Positions 55,774 to 64,000 of a stretch of 64,000 nt of DNA are shown piece by piece (positions within the stretch are counted from its first letter, which is position 1; each line of letters begins with the position of its first letter). Position numbers and translations under genes: made by a program. The DNA is from Rhizobium sp. BK316 (GTDB lineage Bacteria > Pseudomonadota > Alphaproteobacteria > Rhizobiales > Rhizobiaceae), in assembly GCF_014193695.1 (NCBI RefSeq), contig NZ_JACHZR010000001.1, forward strand, positions 843,309-907,308, in the 5' to 3' direction. The notes below the pieces were generated by a model. It had not been told where the DNA came from and made no database searches. It saw only the letters and a program-made list of their open reading frames with translations.

Positions 55774-57936
55774 ATGCGAGCGCAGACCAAAGGGCTCATC
55801 TTCAGGGCATATCTACTGGCAGGAACGGCATTCGCCGGCAACATGGCGGTCTCTTCCGCCCTTGCTCAAGATGCCAATCCGACACAATTGGCGCCGATCG
55901 TCATCCAGGGCGGTGATGACAGCGCCACCGGTCCGGTCAAAGGTTATGTCGCGAAGAACTCGTCTGTCGGATCCAAGAGCGATACGCCGATCAACGAAAT
56001 CCCGCAGTCGGTTTCCGTCATCGGCAGGCAGGAAATGGATGATCACGGCATCACCAACAAAGTCGACGAAGCACTCCTCTACACACCTGGCGTCACAACC
56101 CAGCCCTTCGGCAATGATCCCGATACCGACTGGTTCTATATCCGCGGCTTCAACGCCACCCAGACCGGCGTCTTTTTCGACAACCTGAACCTCTTCAGCT
56201 ACGGCTTCGGCGGTTTCCAGATCGATCCGTTCATGCTGGAGCGTGTCGAGGTTCTGAAGGGGCCGGCCTCGGTTCTTTACGGCGGCGCCAATCCCGGCGG
56301 CATCATCAATCTCGTACGCAAGCGCCCGCTCGACGAGCCGCTTTATTACACCGATATCGGCATCAACAGTAACGGCAACGCCTTTACCGGCTTCGATATC
56401 TCCGACAAGGTCGGCTCCAGCGATACGATGACCTACCGGATCACCGGCAAGGTCTCCGGCGGCGACAACTACTCCGATTTCTCTCATGATTTCCGCGGCT
56501 TCATCATGCCGCAGCTGAGGGTCGCCCCTGACGATGCGACGAACCTCACCGTCTGGGGTTATCTCGCAGGCCTCGATCAGGTCCACACCGGCAACGGCTT
56601 CTTCCCCTATGAGGGCACGGTCGTGGACGCGCCCTTCGGCAAGATCCCGCGCGACGCCTTCTACGGCGAGCCTGATATCGACGACGGCAGCTATGTGCAG
56701 AAGATGGTCGGCTACGAATTCGAGCACGAATTCGACAACGGCGTGAAATTCACCTCGAACTTCCGTTATGGCCGCCTGGATAAACATGAGCAGGGTCCGT
56801 ACCTCAACGGCTATGTGGGTGGCGTCCCAACAGCTCCAGATTACGCCCTTGCCCGTATCGGTTTCGAAGGTCGGTCCGGCGTCGATTCCGTTGGCATCGA
56901 CAACCGCGTAGAGGGCGAGGCCGAATTCGGTGGCGCGACGCATAACCTGCTCGCTGGTATCGACTACAAATATTACCGTCTGGACAACTGGCAGGCTTGC
57001 TGCGGCTCGAACCCGATCAGCGCGACCGACCCGGTCTATGGCACGCCGCAGCGCGCCAACTTCGTTTACGCTGACGGCATCGTGACCATGAAGCAGATCG
57101 GCATTTACGCTCAGGACCAGATCCATTTCGGCGACGGCTGGCTTCTGACACTGAATGGCCGCTATGACCATGTCGATATCGATTCCGATGCCGCGATCGG
57201 CACGAGCTACAGCTTCGACGACGGCGCGGCCAGCGGTCGTGCCGGCCTCGCCTACGAGTTCGACAACGGCCTGACCCCCTATGTCAGCGTGGCAAGCTTC
57301 TTCAACCCGTTGATCGGCACCGGCATTTCTGGCCCCCTCAAGCCTGAAGAAGGCTATCAGATCGAAGGCGGTGTCAAATATGAGCCGACCTTCTTCGATG
57401 GCGTGATCACAGCCTCCGTGTTCCAGATCGACAAGCGGAACAATGCCGTGACCAATCCGATCACCTTCGAACAGAGCCAGCTCGGCAAGGTACGTTCGCG
57501 CGGCTTCGAACTCGAAAGCAAGGTCAACGTCAACGACAACTGGAAAGTCACTGCGGGTCTCGACTATACCGACATGGAAGTGTTGGAAAACGCGGCCAAC
57601 CCGCTTCTCGTCGGCAAATCCCCCTATATCACACCGAAGGTCAAGGCTTCGCTCTGGGTTGACTACCTGGTCACGACGGGTGCGCTGGAAGGTCTCAGCC
57701 TTGGCGCCGGCGTTCGGCATCAAGGTTGGTCATGGGCGGATGAACAGAATACCGAAAAGGTGCCATCGGCGACGGTTTTCGATGCAGCTATCCGCTACGA
57801 GAAGGAAAACTGGGCCGCATCGCTCAATGTCGCCAACCTCTTCGACAAGGAATATGTGTCGAGCTGCCAAGGCCTTACGGTCTGCGGTTATGGCGATGCA
57901 CGCACGGTCACTTTCAAGCTCAGCAAGAAATGGTAA
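55774..57936 (+). CDS. fhuA: TonB-dependent ferric-hydroxamate siderophore receptor FhuA
   Basis: 720 residues. Signal peptide of about 31 residues (cleavage near SALAQ), a TonB-box-like APIVIQGG, a plug domain (about 60-180: IPQSVSVIGRQEMDD, YIRGFNATQTGVFFDNLN, MLERVEVLKGPASVLYGGANPGGIINLVRKRP) and a 22-strand barrel ending in aromatic TFKLSKKW, needed for outer-membrane insertion. The LYGGANPGGIIN block is typical of FhuA/FoxA-type ferrichrome or ferrioxamine receptors. The fhuCDB genes follow. Two Cys pairs (QACCGS, SCQGLTVC) may form disulphides. Confidence 0.92.
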   Translation: MRAQTKGLIFRAYLLAGTAFAGNMAVSSALAQDANPTQLAPIVIQGGDDSATGPVKGYVAKNSSVGSKSDTPINEIPQSVSVIGRQEMDDHGITNKVDEALLYTPGVTTQPFGNDPDTDWFYIRGFNATQTGVFFDNLNLFSYGFGGFQIDPFMLERVEVLKGPASVLYGGANPGGIINLVRKRPLDEPLYYTDIGINSNGNAFTGFDISDKVGSSDTMTYRITGKVSGGDNYSDFSHDFRGFIMPQLRVAPDDATNLTVWGYLAGLDQVHTGNGFFPYEGTVVDAPFGKIPRDAFYGEPDIDDGSYVQKMVGYEFEHEFDNGVKFTSNFRYGRLDKHEQGPYLNGYVGGVPTAPDYALARIGFEGRSGVDSVGIDNRVEGEAEFGGATHNLLAGIDYKYYRLDNWQACCGSNPISATDPVYGTPQRANFVYADGIVTMKQIGIYAQDQIHFGDGWLLTLNGRYDHVDIDSDAAIGTSYSFDDGAASGRAGLAYEFDNGLTPYVSVASFFNPLIGTGISGPLKPEEGYQIEGGVKYEPTFFDGVITASVFQIDKRNNAVTNPITFEQSQLGKVRSRGFELESKVNVNDNWKVTAGLDYTDMEVLENAANPLLVGKSPYITPKVKASLWVDYLVTTGALEGLSLGAGVRHQGWSWADEQNTEKVPSATVFDAAIRYEKENWAASLNVANLFDKEYVSSCQGLTVCGYGDARTVTFKLSKKW

Positions 57937-57986
57937 GTTGACAAATAGAGTTTAGTTTTTCAGGAAGCTGCGATAAAGGGAGGGTT

Positions 57987-58008
57987 AGGGTTTCTCCCAA
58001 ACCCTTTT
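57987..58008 (+). terminator. Hairpin between fhuA and fhuC
   Basis: A perfect 7-bp stem AGGGTTT/AAACCCT with a 5-base loop followed by TTT, 50 bases after the fhuA stop and 23 bases before the fhuC start. It would act as a partial terminator. Confidence 0.6.
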
Positions 58009-58030
58009 GCAGCCAAGCCGGAGTTTCCTC

Positions 58031-58810
58031 GTGTCCACGCCCTTCCTGACCCTTACCGGGATCGATTATGCCATCGGCACCAGACCCATCCTCAATGGCA
58101 TTGATCTGACGCTCGAGGCTGGCCGCATCTACGGCCTGGTCGGCCCGAACGGTTCCGGCAAGAGCACGCTCCTGAAGATCATCGCGCGACAGATTGCCCC
58201 AAAGAGCGGTGCGATCGCCTTCGACGGCAAAGCTGCCGCCAACTGGGGCAGCCGCGCCTTCGCCCGCCATGTCGCTTATATGCCGCAGTTCACGCCGGCG
58301 ACCGACGGCATGACCGTGCGGGAACTGGTGGCCCTTGGCCGTTTCCCTTGGCATGGCACGCTTGGCCGCTTCAGCGCCACAGACCGTGAGATGGTCGAGG
58401 AAGCGATTGTCCGCACGGAGCTTGAGGATTTCGCTGATCGTCTTGTCGCCAGCATGTCCGGCGGCGAGCGTCAGCGCGCCTGGATCGCCATGATGCTTGC
58501 ACAGAACGCCCGCTGCCTGTTGCTTGATGAGCCGACCTCGGCGCTCGACCTCGCGCATCAGGCAAGCGTCCTGTCGCTGGTGCAGGAGCTCAGCCACGAG
58601 CGCGGCCTCACCGTCATCATCGTCCTGCACGACATCAATCTCGCGGCGCGCTATTGCGATGCCATCATAGCCCTCAATCGCGGCCAGATCACCGCCGAAG
58701 GTGCGCCGGCCGATATCATGCAGGCCGATAAGCTCCAGTCGATCTTCGGCGTCGGCATGGGCGTCTTCCCGCATCCGGTTCGCAACGAGCCGGTCAGCTA
58801 CCTGTTGTAG
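58031..58810 (+). CDS. fhuC: Ferric-hydroxamate ABC importer, ATPase FhuC
   Basis: 259 residues: Walker A GPNGSGKST, signature MSGGERQRAWIAMMLAQ, Walker B CLLLDEPTSALDL and H-loop VLHDINLAARY, in the form found in FecE/FhuC ATPases. The GTG at 58031 has CGGAG seven bases upstream and gives the conserved N-terminus STPFLTLTG; an in-frame ATG 24 bases earlier lacks an RBS. fhuD follows after three bases. Confidence 0.92.
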   Translation: MSTPFLTLTGIDYAIGTRPILNGIDLTLEAGRIYGLVGPNGSGKSTLLKIIARQIAPKSGAIAFDGKAAANWGSRAFARHVAYMPQFTPATDGMTVRELVALGRFPWHGTLGRFSATDREMVEEAIVRTELEDFADRLVASMSGGERQRAWIAMMLAQNARCLLLDEPTSALDLAHQASVLSLVQELSHERGLTVIIVLHDINLAARYCDAIIALNRGQITAEGAPADIMQADKLQSIFGVGMGVFPHPVRNEPVSYLL

Positions 58811-58813
58811 GCC

Positions 58814-59689
58814 ATGGCATCTTTCTCCCGCAGGCGTTTTCTAGCCGGCGCCGCAGCCACGCTGTCGGCTCCCGCGCTTCTGCGGGCAGCCGACAGCCCG
58901 CGCGTCGCGACCCTCGACTGGGCCTTGCTCGAAACCCTACTGGCGATCAGCGCCAATGTGGTCGCCGGAACGGAGCTGCGGCAGTTCCGTAAGGTGGCGG
59001 TCACGCCTGTCGTTCCCGGCGGCGTCACCGATCTCGGCCTGCGCGGCACGCCGAATTTCGAGGTGCTGCGCTTCGCTCGCCCGGAGCTGATCCTCAATTC
59101 GAATTTCTACGCCTGGGCGGATGCTCGCATGCAGCCGATCGCCCCTGTCGAAAGCCATGCGATCTACAGGCCCGGTGAAAGCCCCTATGCGCTGGCAGAA
59201 CAGACAACACTCGCCATCGGCGAGCAGCTGCAGCTTGCTGCTGCAAGACAGCTTACCGAAAAGCTCTCCACCAAACTTGAGCGTTACAAGACGGCTTTTG
59301 CTGGGGGCGATGGCAGGCCGGTCATCCCGATTAATCTCGGCGATGCCAGGCATTTCCGCGTCTTCGGTTCCGACAGCATGTTCGGCGAGGTGCTGAAGCG
59401 TGTCGGCCTAACCAATGCCTGGCAGGGAGCGACCAGCTATTCGGCGGCCGCTCCCGTTGGCATCGAAACATTGGCCTCGATGCCGGACGCCTGGATCGTC
59501 ATGATCCCGCCCCATCCGGCCGATGCAATCGAGGAACTTTCGACCAGCGCTTTCTGGAACGCATTGCCTGCCGTGCGCGAGAAGCGCGTGCTGACGCTCG
59601 GCTCCATCAATCCCTATGGTGCGCTCCCGGCTGCCATGCGCTTTGCCGATCTTCTGCAGGAGGGTCTTGACGATGCATGGAATGGTTAG
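58814..59689 (+). CDS. fhuD: Ferric-hydroxamate binding protein FhuD
   Basis: 291 residues, with a Tat-type signal (FSRRRFLAGAAATLSAPALL, twin Arg) and a class-III periplasmic binding fold (ATLDWALLETLLAISANVVAG, LRFARPELILNSNFY, GSDSMFGEVLKRVGLTNAW). Binds ferric hydroxamates such as ferrichrome in the periplasm. It starts three bases after fhuC and its 3' end overlaps fhuB by 17 bases. Confidence 0.92.
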   Translation: MASFSRRRFLAGAAATLSAPALLRAADSPRVATLDWALLETLLAISANVVAGTELRQFRKVAVTPVVPGGVTDLGLRGTPNFEVLRFARPELILNSNFYAWADARMQPIAPVESHAIYRPGESPYALAEQTTLAIGEQLQLAAARQLTEKLSTKLERYKTAFAGGDGRPVIPINLGDARHFRVFGSDSMFGEVLKRVGLTNAWQGATSYSAAAPVGIETLASMPDAWIVMIPPHPADAIEELSTSAFWNALPAVREKRVLTLGSINPYGALPAAMRFADLLQEGLDDAWNG

Positions 59690-61670
59690 TCTCGCCAGGC
59701 CCGCCCGCAACCTCGACATTCCGTTTGCCGCTGTCGCGCTGCCGGTGCTTTGCATCACTGCCTTCGCGCTACTGATCGCAACACGCCCGCAGGTTCCCGG
59801 CGACATCGCTCAAGCCGCCGTGCTTGATGGCGTTCTGCTCTGGAACAGCATCATGCCGCGCGCCGTACTGGCGCTGATTGCCGGTGCCGCCCTTGGCCTT
59901 TCCGGCACGCTGTTGCAGCGGGTATTGCGCAATCCGATCGCCGACGCCTCAACGCTCGGCATTGCCTCGGGCGCGGAACTGGCGATGACGGCAGCGCTCA
60001 GCTTCTCGCCGCTGCTGCCAGGTTTGTCGCGAGAGATCATCGCCTTTGGCGGTGGGCTCGGCGCCGTCGCGATCGTGCTCGCTTTAAGCTGGCGGCGCGG
60101 GCTCGATCCGGTCACCGTCGCACTCTCGGGCATGATCGTCAGCATGATCGCCGCCGCGCTGAGCGTCACACTCATCCTGGCGCGCGGCGAATATGCGATG
60201 TCGATCTATATCTGGGGCGCCGGTTCGCTGAGCCAGCAGGATTGGAACGGCGTGCTTTCGCTTGGTCCCCGCCTTGTCCTCGGCTTTGCCGCCGCCCTGA
60301 TCCTGGTGCGGCCGTTGCGCATTCTGACGCTGGATGACAGCAGCGCCAGGAGCCTCGGCCTTGCATTGCATTCTGCCCGCTTCGCCATCCTTGCGCTCGC
60401 GATCTGGCTCGCTGCTTCGGTCACGGCAGAGGTCGGCATCATAGGTTTCGTCTGTTTGGCAGCGCCGGCAATCGCCAGGCTTCTCGGCGCACGCAGCACC
60501 GGAAGCCTGATGATCGCGGCACCGCTGACCGGCGCCGGTCTGCTTTTCCTCACCGACTGCCTGACCCAGATCCTCGGCCCCGGCTTCACAGATCTGGCGC
60601 CAACAGGGGCTGCGACAGCCTTGCTCGGCGGCCCATTGCTGATTTTCCTGCTGCCGCGCGTGCATTCCGTCGCGGCCACGCCGGCCCAATCGACGCGGCC
60701 GCTCACGAGACTATCAAAGCCGCTTGTTGCCCTTGCCGTGCTCTGCGCCGCGGCTGTGCTGCTCTTCGTCGCCTTCCTCACGCTCGGCCCGGCCGATGAC
60801 GGTTGGCATCTCGCGTCCGGCACCCTCTTCACCGGCCTCCTGCCCTTTCGTCTGCCACGCATCATCGTCGCGGCCGGCGCCGGCGGCATGCTGGCCGCAG
60901 CCGGCTTCATCATGCAGCGGATGACCGGCAATCCGATCGCAAGTCCCGAAGTTCTCGGCATCAGCAGCGGCGCCGGGGCTGGGTTGACCGTGGCTCTCTT
61001 CTTGTTCGGCTTCCCCTCACCCGCCATCATGCTGCTCGCCATGGCACTTGGCGCGCTCGCCGCATTCGGGGCGATGATCGCCATTTCCGCCCGCACCCAA
61101 TTCTCGCCGGAACGCATGCTGCTTGCCGGCGTCGGCATCGGCGCGTTCGCCATGGCGATCGTCACCATGGTGCTCGCTCAAGGCGATATGCGCGGATACA
61201 TCCTGCTGACCTGGCTCTCCGGCTCGACCAATCGCGCCGGCGCTTTTGAAGCTTGGACGGCAATCGTCTCACTTGCCATCCTCGTCGCGCCGCTGCCCTT
61301 TCTCGGCCGCTGGCTGACGATGCTGCCGCTTGGCCGCAATTCCAGCCGTTCGCTCGGCCTTCGCGTCGGCGCGAGCCGTCTGATACTTGCCATTCTCGCC
61401 GCGCTGATGACGGCAATCGCCTCATTCCTCGTCGGGCCGCTCAGCTTGGCCGGGCTCATCGCCCCACATCTTGCGCGGCTTGCCGGCTTCCACCGGCCGG
61501 GGCACCAGCTTATGGCGAGCGTTCTCTTCGGCGCTGGCGTGCTGATGACAGCCGATTGGCTCTCGCGCGTCGTTATCTACCCTTATCAGGTCCCGGTCGG
61601 CCTCTTCGCGGCCTTGATCGGCGGTCCCTACCTCATCTGGCTGCTTTCGCGAAAGAACATCAAACAATGA
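59673..61670 (+). CDS. fhuB: Ferric-hydroxamate importer, fused permease FhuB
   Basis: 665 residues, a duplicated FecCD-type permease as in enterobacterial FhuB. Both halves show the same block: GLSGTLLQRVLRNPIADAST in the first and AAAGFIMQRMTGNPIASPEV in the second, about 330 residues apart. About 20 membrane segments are expected. The ATG at 59673 has GGAGGGTCTTGACG upstream. Its TGA overlaps the start of the next gene (ATGATGG). Confidence 0.92.
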   Translation: MHGMVSLARPARNLDIPFAAVALPVLCITAFALLIATRPQVPGDIAQAAVLDGVLLWNSIMPRAVLALIAGAALGLSGTLLQRVLRNPIADASTLGIASGAELAMTAALSFSPLLPGLSREIIAFGGGLGAVAIVLALSWRRGLDPVTVALSGMIVSMIAAALSVTLILARGEYAMSIYIWGAGSLSQQDWNGVLSLGPRLVLGFAAALILVRPLRILTLDDSSARSLGLALHSARFAILALAIWLAASVTAEVGIIGFVCLAAPAIARLLGARSTGSLMIAAPLTGAGLLFLTDCLTQILGPGFTDLAPTGAATALLGGPLLIFLLPRVHSVAATPAQSTRPLTRLSKPLVALAVLCAAAVLLFVAFLTLGPADDGWHLASGTLFTGLLPFRLPRIIVAAGAGGMLAAAGFIMQRMTGNPIASPEVLGISSGAGAGLTVALFLFGFPSPAIMLLAMALGALAAFGAMIAISARTQFSPERMLLAGVGIGAFAMAIVTMVLAQGDMRGYILLTWLSGSTNRAGAFEAWTAIVSLAILVAPLPFLGRWLTMLPLGRNSSRSLGLRVGASRLILAILAALMTAIASFLVGPLSLAGLIAPHLARLAGFHRPGHQLMASVLFGAGVLMTADWLSRVVIYPYQVPVGLFAALIGGPYLIWLLSRKNIKQ

Positions 61671-62716
61671 TGGCTGCACCTTTTACCGCATCCGGCATCG
61701 CAATCGCCGTCGATCCCGGCAGGATGCTCGACGAGCTTTGCGCTCATTTTGTCGAACACAGCACCGTCAGGCGTGATGGCGACCAGGTGACCCTGGAGAT
61801 GATGATCGGCAAGGCCGATATCCGCCATGAAGGCCGCTCGCTTGCGATCGAGCTCTCCTGCAAAACTGCGCGCGCACTTCAAAATGCCCGCTCAGTGCTT
61901 GCCGAGCACCTCTTCCAGTTTGCCGGCGAGGACACCTTGGAGCTCACCTGGTCGGACGCGCCGAAATCCGACCGGCTGCCGGACCTGCGAGAAATCCGCG
62001 TCATCGGCGCCCGCAATATCAGCCCGCACATGCGCCGGGTAACCGTTGCCTGCGACGACACCAAGCATTTCGCTCATGGCGGACTGCATTTCCGCCTGCT
62101 CATCCCGCCGAAGGGTCGCGTGCCTGTCTGGCCGAAACTGCGCGCGGATGGGCGTATCGAATGGGCGAAAGACGAGGATGCGCTGACGGTGCGCATCTAC
62201 ACGTTCCGCAGCATCGATCTGGAGCGTGGCGAGATCGACATCGATTTCGTGCTGCACGAGGGCGAAAACATGCCCGGCGCGGAATGGGCGATGAATGCGA
62301 AGCCCGGCGATATCGCCGGTGCTCTGGGGCCTGGCGGCGGCGGAGTTCCCGATGCCACCACGATGATCCTCGCCGGAGACGAGACGGCGCTGCCGGCCAT
62401 TTCGCGCATCGCCGCCGAAGTCCCGGCCGGAACACGGCTACGCATCTTCCTCGAAGTCGATGGCCCCGCGGAAGAACTGCCCCTGCCGTCAATCGGTGTG
62501 GTCGACCTTGTCTGGATGCATCGCAACGGCGCGCCGGCCGGCACCATGGGTCTCATCGAAAACGCCATCAAGGATGCGTTGGCTGACGCCGATGCGGACA
62601 CTTTCGTCTGGGCCGGCTGCGAGCGGTCCGAGGCCAAACGCATTCGCGATTTTCTCAAGACCGAACGCGCCCACGATCGCCAGAAGATGAGCATCGGCGC
62701 TTACTGGGAGCGCTAG
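61667..62716 (+). CDS. Siderophore-interacting protein (ferric-siderophore reductase) with N-terminal DUF2218 domain
   Basis: 349 residues. The first about 95 (MLDELCAHFVEHSTVRRDGD, IELSCKTARALQNARSVLAEH) resemble DUF2218. From about 105 an FAD-binding SIP domain follows (ISPHMRRVTVACDD, then ALTVRIYTFRSIDLERGEIDIDFVLHEG), and an NAD(P)-binding C-terminal half (ILAGDETALPAISRIAAEV, FVWAGCERSEAKRIRDFL). SIPs reduce ferric siderophores to release iron in the cytosol. It replaces FhuF at the end of the operon and its start overlaps the fhuB stop. Confidence 0.88.
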   Translation: MMAAPFTASGIAIAVDPGRMLDELCAHFVEHSTVRRDGDQVTLEMMIGKADIRHEGRSLAIELSCKTARALQNARSVLAEHLFQFAGEDTLELTWSDAPKSDRLPDLREIRVIGARNISPHMRRVTVACDDTKHFAHGGLHFRLLIPPKGRVPVWPKLRADGRIEWAKDEDALTVRIYTFRSIDLERGEIDIDFVLHEGENMPGAEWAMNAKPGDIAGALGPGGGGVPDATTMILAGDETALPAISRIAAEVPAGTRLRIFLEVDGPAEELPLPSIGVVDLVWMHRNGAPAGTMGLIENAIKDALADADADTFVWAGCERSEAKRIRDFLKTERAHDRQKMSIGAYWER

Positions 62717-62723
62717 ACGCTCT

Positions 62724-63605
62724 TCACATCTTTTCGCGGAACATCTCGATGATGGCGGAAAAATCCTTGCCGCCGTTGCCGAGCTTTTCGAAGAGCGCGT
62801 AGAGTTGTGCCGCCTCCGCCCCAAGCGGCGTGGATGCACCGCTCACCAGCGCCGCCTCCTGCGACAGCCTGAGATCCTTCAGCATCAGCGCTGCGGCAAA
62901 GCCTGGCTTGTAGTCATTATTGGCCGGCGAGGTCGGCACCGGCCCCGGCACCGGGCAATAGGTATTGATCGACCAGCACTGGCCGGATGAGGTGGAGGCG
63001 ACATCGAAGAGCGCCTGATGCGAGAGGCCGAGCTTTTCGGCCAACACGAAGGCCTCGCAGACGCCGACCATGGAAATGCCGAGGATCATGTTGTTGCAGA
63101 TCTTCGCCGCCTGACCAGCGCCTGCCTCGCCGCAATGGACGATCTTCTTGCCCATGGCCTCGAGGATCGGCTTCGCCTTGGCGAAGGCTTCGTCGGAGCC
63201 ACCGGCCATGAAGGTCAGCGTGCCGGCGCTTGCCCCGCCCGTGCCGCCGGAAACAGGCGCATCGAGCGACAGGCAGCTCGCGGCCTTGGCCATCTCATGT
63301 GCCTTGCGGCTGCTTTCGACATCGATCGTCGAGCAGTCGATGACGAGCGTGCCCTGCGCAGTCGACTGCAGGATATCGGTCCAGGCCGTCAGCACGTGTT
63401 TACCCTGCGGCAGCATGGTGATGACGATGTCCGCGTCCTTGACCGCCTGGCTGGCATGGCTTGCCGGCTTCACGCCGCTTTCTTCGGCTGCCTTCAGTAC
63501 AGGAGCAGCGAGGTCGAAGCCCAGCACTTCGTGATCGGCTTTGACGAGATTGGCGGCCATCGGCCCGCCCATATTGCCGAGACCGATAAATGCGATCCTT
63601 GCCAT
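62724..63605 (-). CDS. 3-hydroxyisobutyrate dehydrogenase-like (MmsB) beta-hydroxyacid dehydrogenase
   Basis: 293 residues. Rossmann motif GLGNMGGPMA near the N-terminus, DAPVSGGTGGASAGTL (substrate site), catalytic Lys in QAAKICNNMILG and the C-terminal NNDYKPGFAAALMLKDLRLSQE match 3-hydroxyisobutyrate dehydrogenases, which act in valine degradation. Substitution among related beta-hydroxyacids is common. The ATG at 63605 has AGGAG six bases upstream. It follows the GMC oxidoreductase gene by nine bases and lies convergent to the fhu operon. Confidence 0.9.
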   Translation of the reverse strand: MARIAFIGLGNMGGPMAANLVKADHEVLGFDLAAPVLKAAEESGVKPASHASQAVKDADIVITMLPQGKHVLTAWTDILQSTAQGTLVIDCSTIDVESSRKAHEMAKAASCLSLDAPVSGGTGGASAGTLTFMAGGSDEAFAKAKPILEAMGKKIVHCGEAGAGQAAKICNNMILGISMVGVCEAFVLAEKLGLSHQALFDVASTSSGQCWSINTYCPVPGPVPTSPANNDYKPGFAAALMLKDLRLSQEAALVSGASTPLGAEAAQLYALFEKLGNGGKDFSAIIEMFREKM

Positions 63606-63614
63606 GGTCATCTC

Positions 63615-64000
63615 CTATCTGTTGTCCTCGATGATCATGACCGCCGCCTTTTCGGCGATCATGATCGTCGGCGAATTGGTATTGCCCGAGGTGATGGCGG
63701 GCATAACCGAGGCATCCGCGATCCTGAGCTTGGCGAGCGCCCGCAGCCTGAGCCGCGGGTCAACCACGCTGTCCTTGTCCACGCCCATGCGGCAGGTGCC
63801 GACGGGATGGAAGATCGTCGTGCCGATATCGCCCGCTGCCTTCTCCAACTCCACCTCGCTCTGATAGCTCGGCCCCGGCTTGAACTCCTCCGGGTGGAAG
63901 CGGGCGAAGGAAGGCTGCGCCACGATCCGGCGCGTCAGCTTTATTGAACGAACAGCTATGTCGCGATCGCGCTGCGTCGAGAGGTATCTTGGCGCAATGA
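63615..64000 (-). CDS. GMC-family oxidoreductase (choline-dehydrogenase-like), C-terminal part
   Basis: The last about 128 residues of a GMC flavoprotein (5' end off the window). The active-site region TTIFHPVGTCRMG carries the catalytic His, and LRIADASVMPAITSGNTNSPTIMIAEKAA is the family's FAD-contacting C-terminal block. Full-length members have about 540-560 residues. They oxidise alcohols such as choline; which alcohol is unknown here. It is upstream of, and likely co-transcribed with, the 3-hydroxyisobutyrate-dehydrogenase-like gene. Confidence 0.88.
   Translation of the reverse strand, partial: IAPRYLSTQRDRDIAVRSIKLTRRIVAQPSFARFHPEEFKPGPSYQSEVELEKAAGDIGTTIFHPVGTCRMGVDKDSVVDPRLRLRALAKLRIADASVMPAITSGNTNSPTIMIAEKAAVMIIEDNR

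Noticed and set aside
55813..57723. 636-codon open frame antisense to fhuA
   Set aside because: It lies wholly within the strongly supported fhuA gene, its composition (Asp, Val and Arg repeats) mirrors the sense codons, and it matches no family.
57981..57993. Telomere-like GGGTTAGGG sequence
   Set aside because: It is a short chance match that forms the left arm of the hairpin between fhuA and fhuC.

Overview
The window looks like chromosome or large-replicon DNA of a fast-growing Rhizobium, probably of the R. leguminosarum/R. etli group. The reasons are GC-rich alphaproteobacterial coding sequence, dense short operons dominated by ABC importers and sugar or polyol dehydrogenases, and a rhamnose locus (rhaDI divergent from rhaRSTPQUK) with the gene order described in R. 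leguminosarum. No phage, insertion sequence, CRISPR array, rRNA or tRNA was recognised.

Layout. 1-634: 5' part of a 5-oxoprolinase (minus). 842-3217: GntR regulator with kduI and kduD for unsaturated uronate breakdown (minus). 3674-6676: ProU/Hut-type betaine or histidine importer. 7294-10584: divergent katG and oxyR. 10722-11432: MgtC-like membrane protein, followed by a MarR tail remnant. 11672-23261: a polyol/ketose island. A six-gene minus operon (two SDRs, KbaZ-like protein, PfkB kinase, ROK regulator, ketose 3-epimerase) faces away from a six-gene plus operon (binding protein, two permeases, 68-aa membrane protein, ATPase, L-xylulose-reductase-like SDR). 23281-26728: HpcH/HpaI aldolase, aldehyde dehydrogenase and tartrate-dehydrogenase-like enzyme (minus), with a GntR tail remnant upstream. 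27111-33948: Liv-type importer downstream of pobA in one apparent unit, with a divergent AraC regulator. 33945-36244: TIM-barrel protein and amidase. 36479-39860: small proteins, a DUF1810 protein, TetR and IclR regulators.

39895-42957 holds an ECF41-type sigma factor gene and a carboxymuconolactone-decarboxylase-like gene, separated by a HAD phosphatase and a RibD/DHFR-like gene. Both outer genes have an upstream TGTCACA-N16-CGTC-type promoter, which is the clearest regulatory circuit in the window. 42976-53776 is the rhamnose regulon; its rhaD/rhaR intergenic region carries a large inverted repeat that probably binds RhaR. 53855-62716 holds a hydratase-family gene and then an iron-siderophore uptake set: AraC regulator, fhuA, fhuC, fhuD, fhuB and a DUF2218-SIP ferric-siderophore reductase. 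62724-64000: 3-hydroxyisobutyrate-dehydrogenase-like gene and the 3' part of a GMC oxidoreductase (minus).

One pattern recurs. In all five multi-gene uptake operons a GC-rich perfect or near-perfect hairpin lies just after the binding-protein or receptor gene and before the permease/ATPase genes. This would let the substrate-capturing protein be made in excess.
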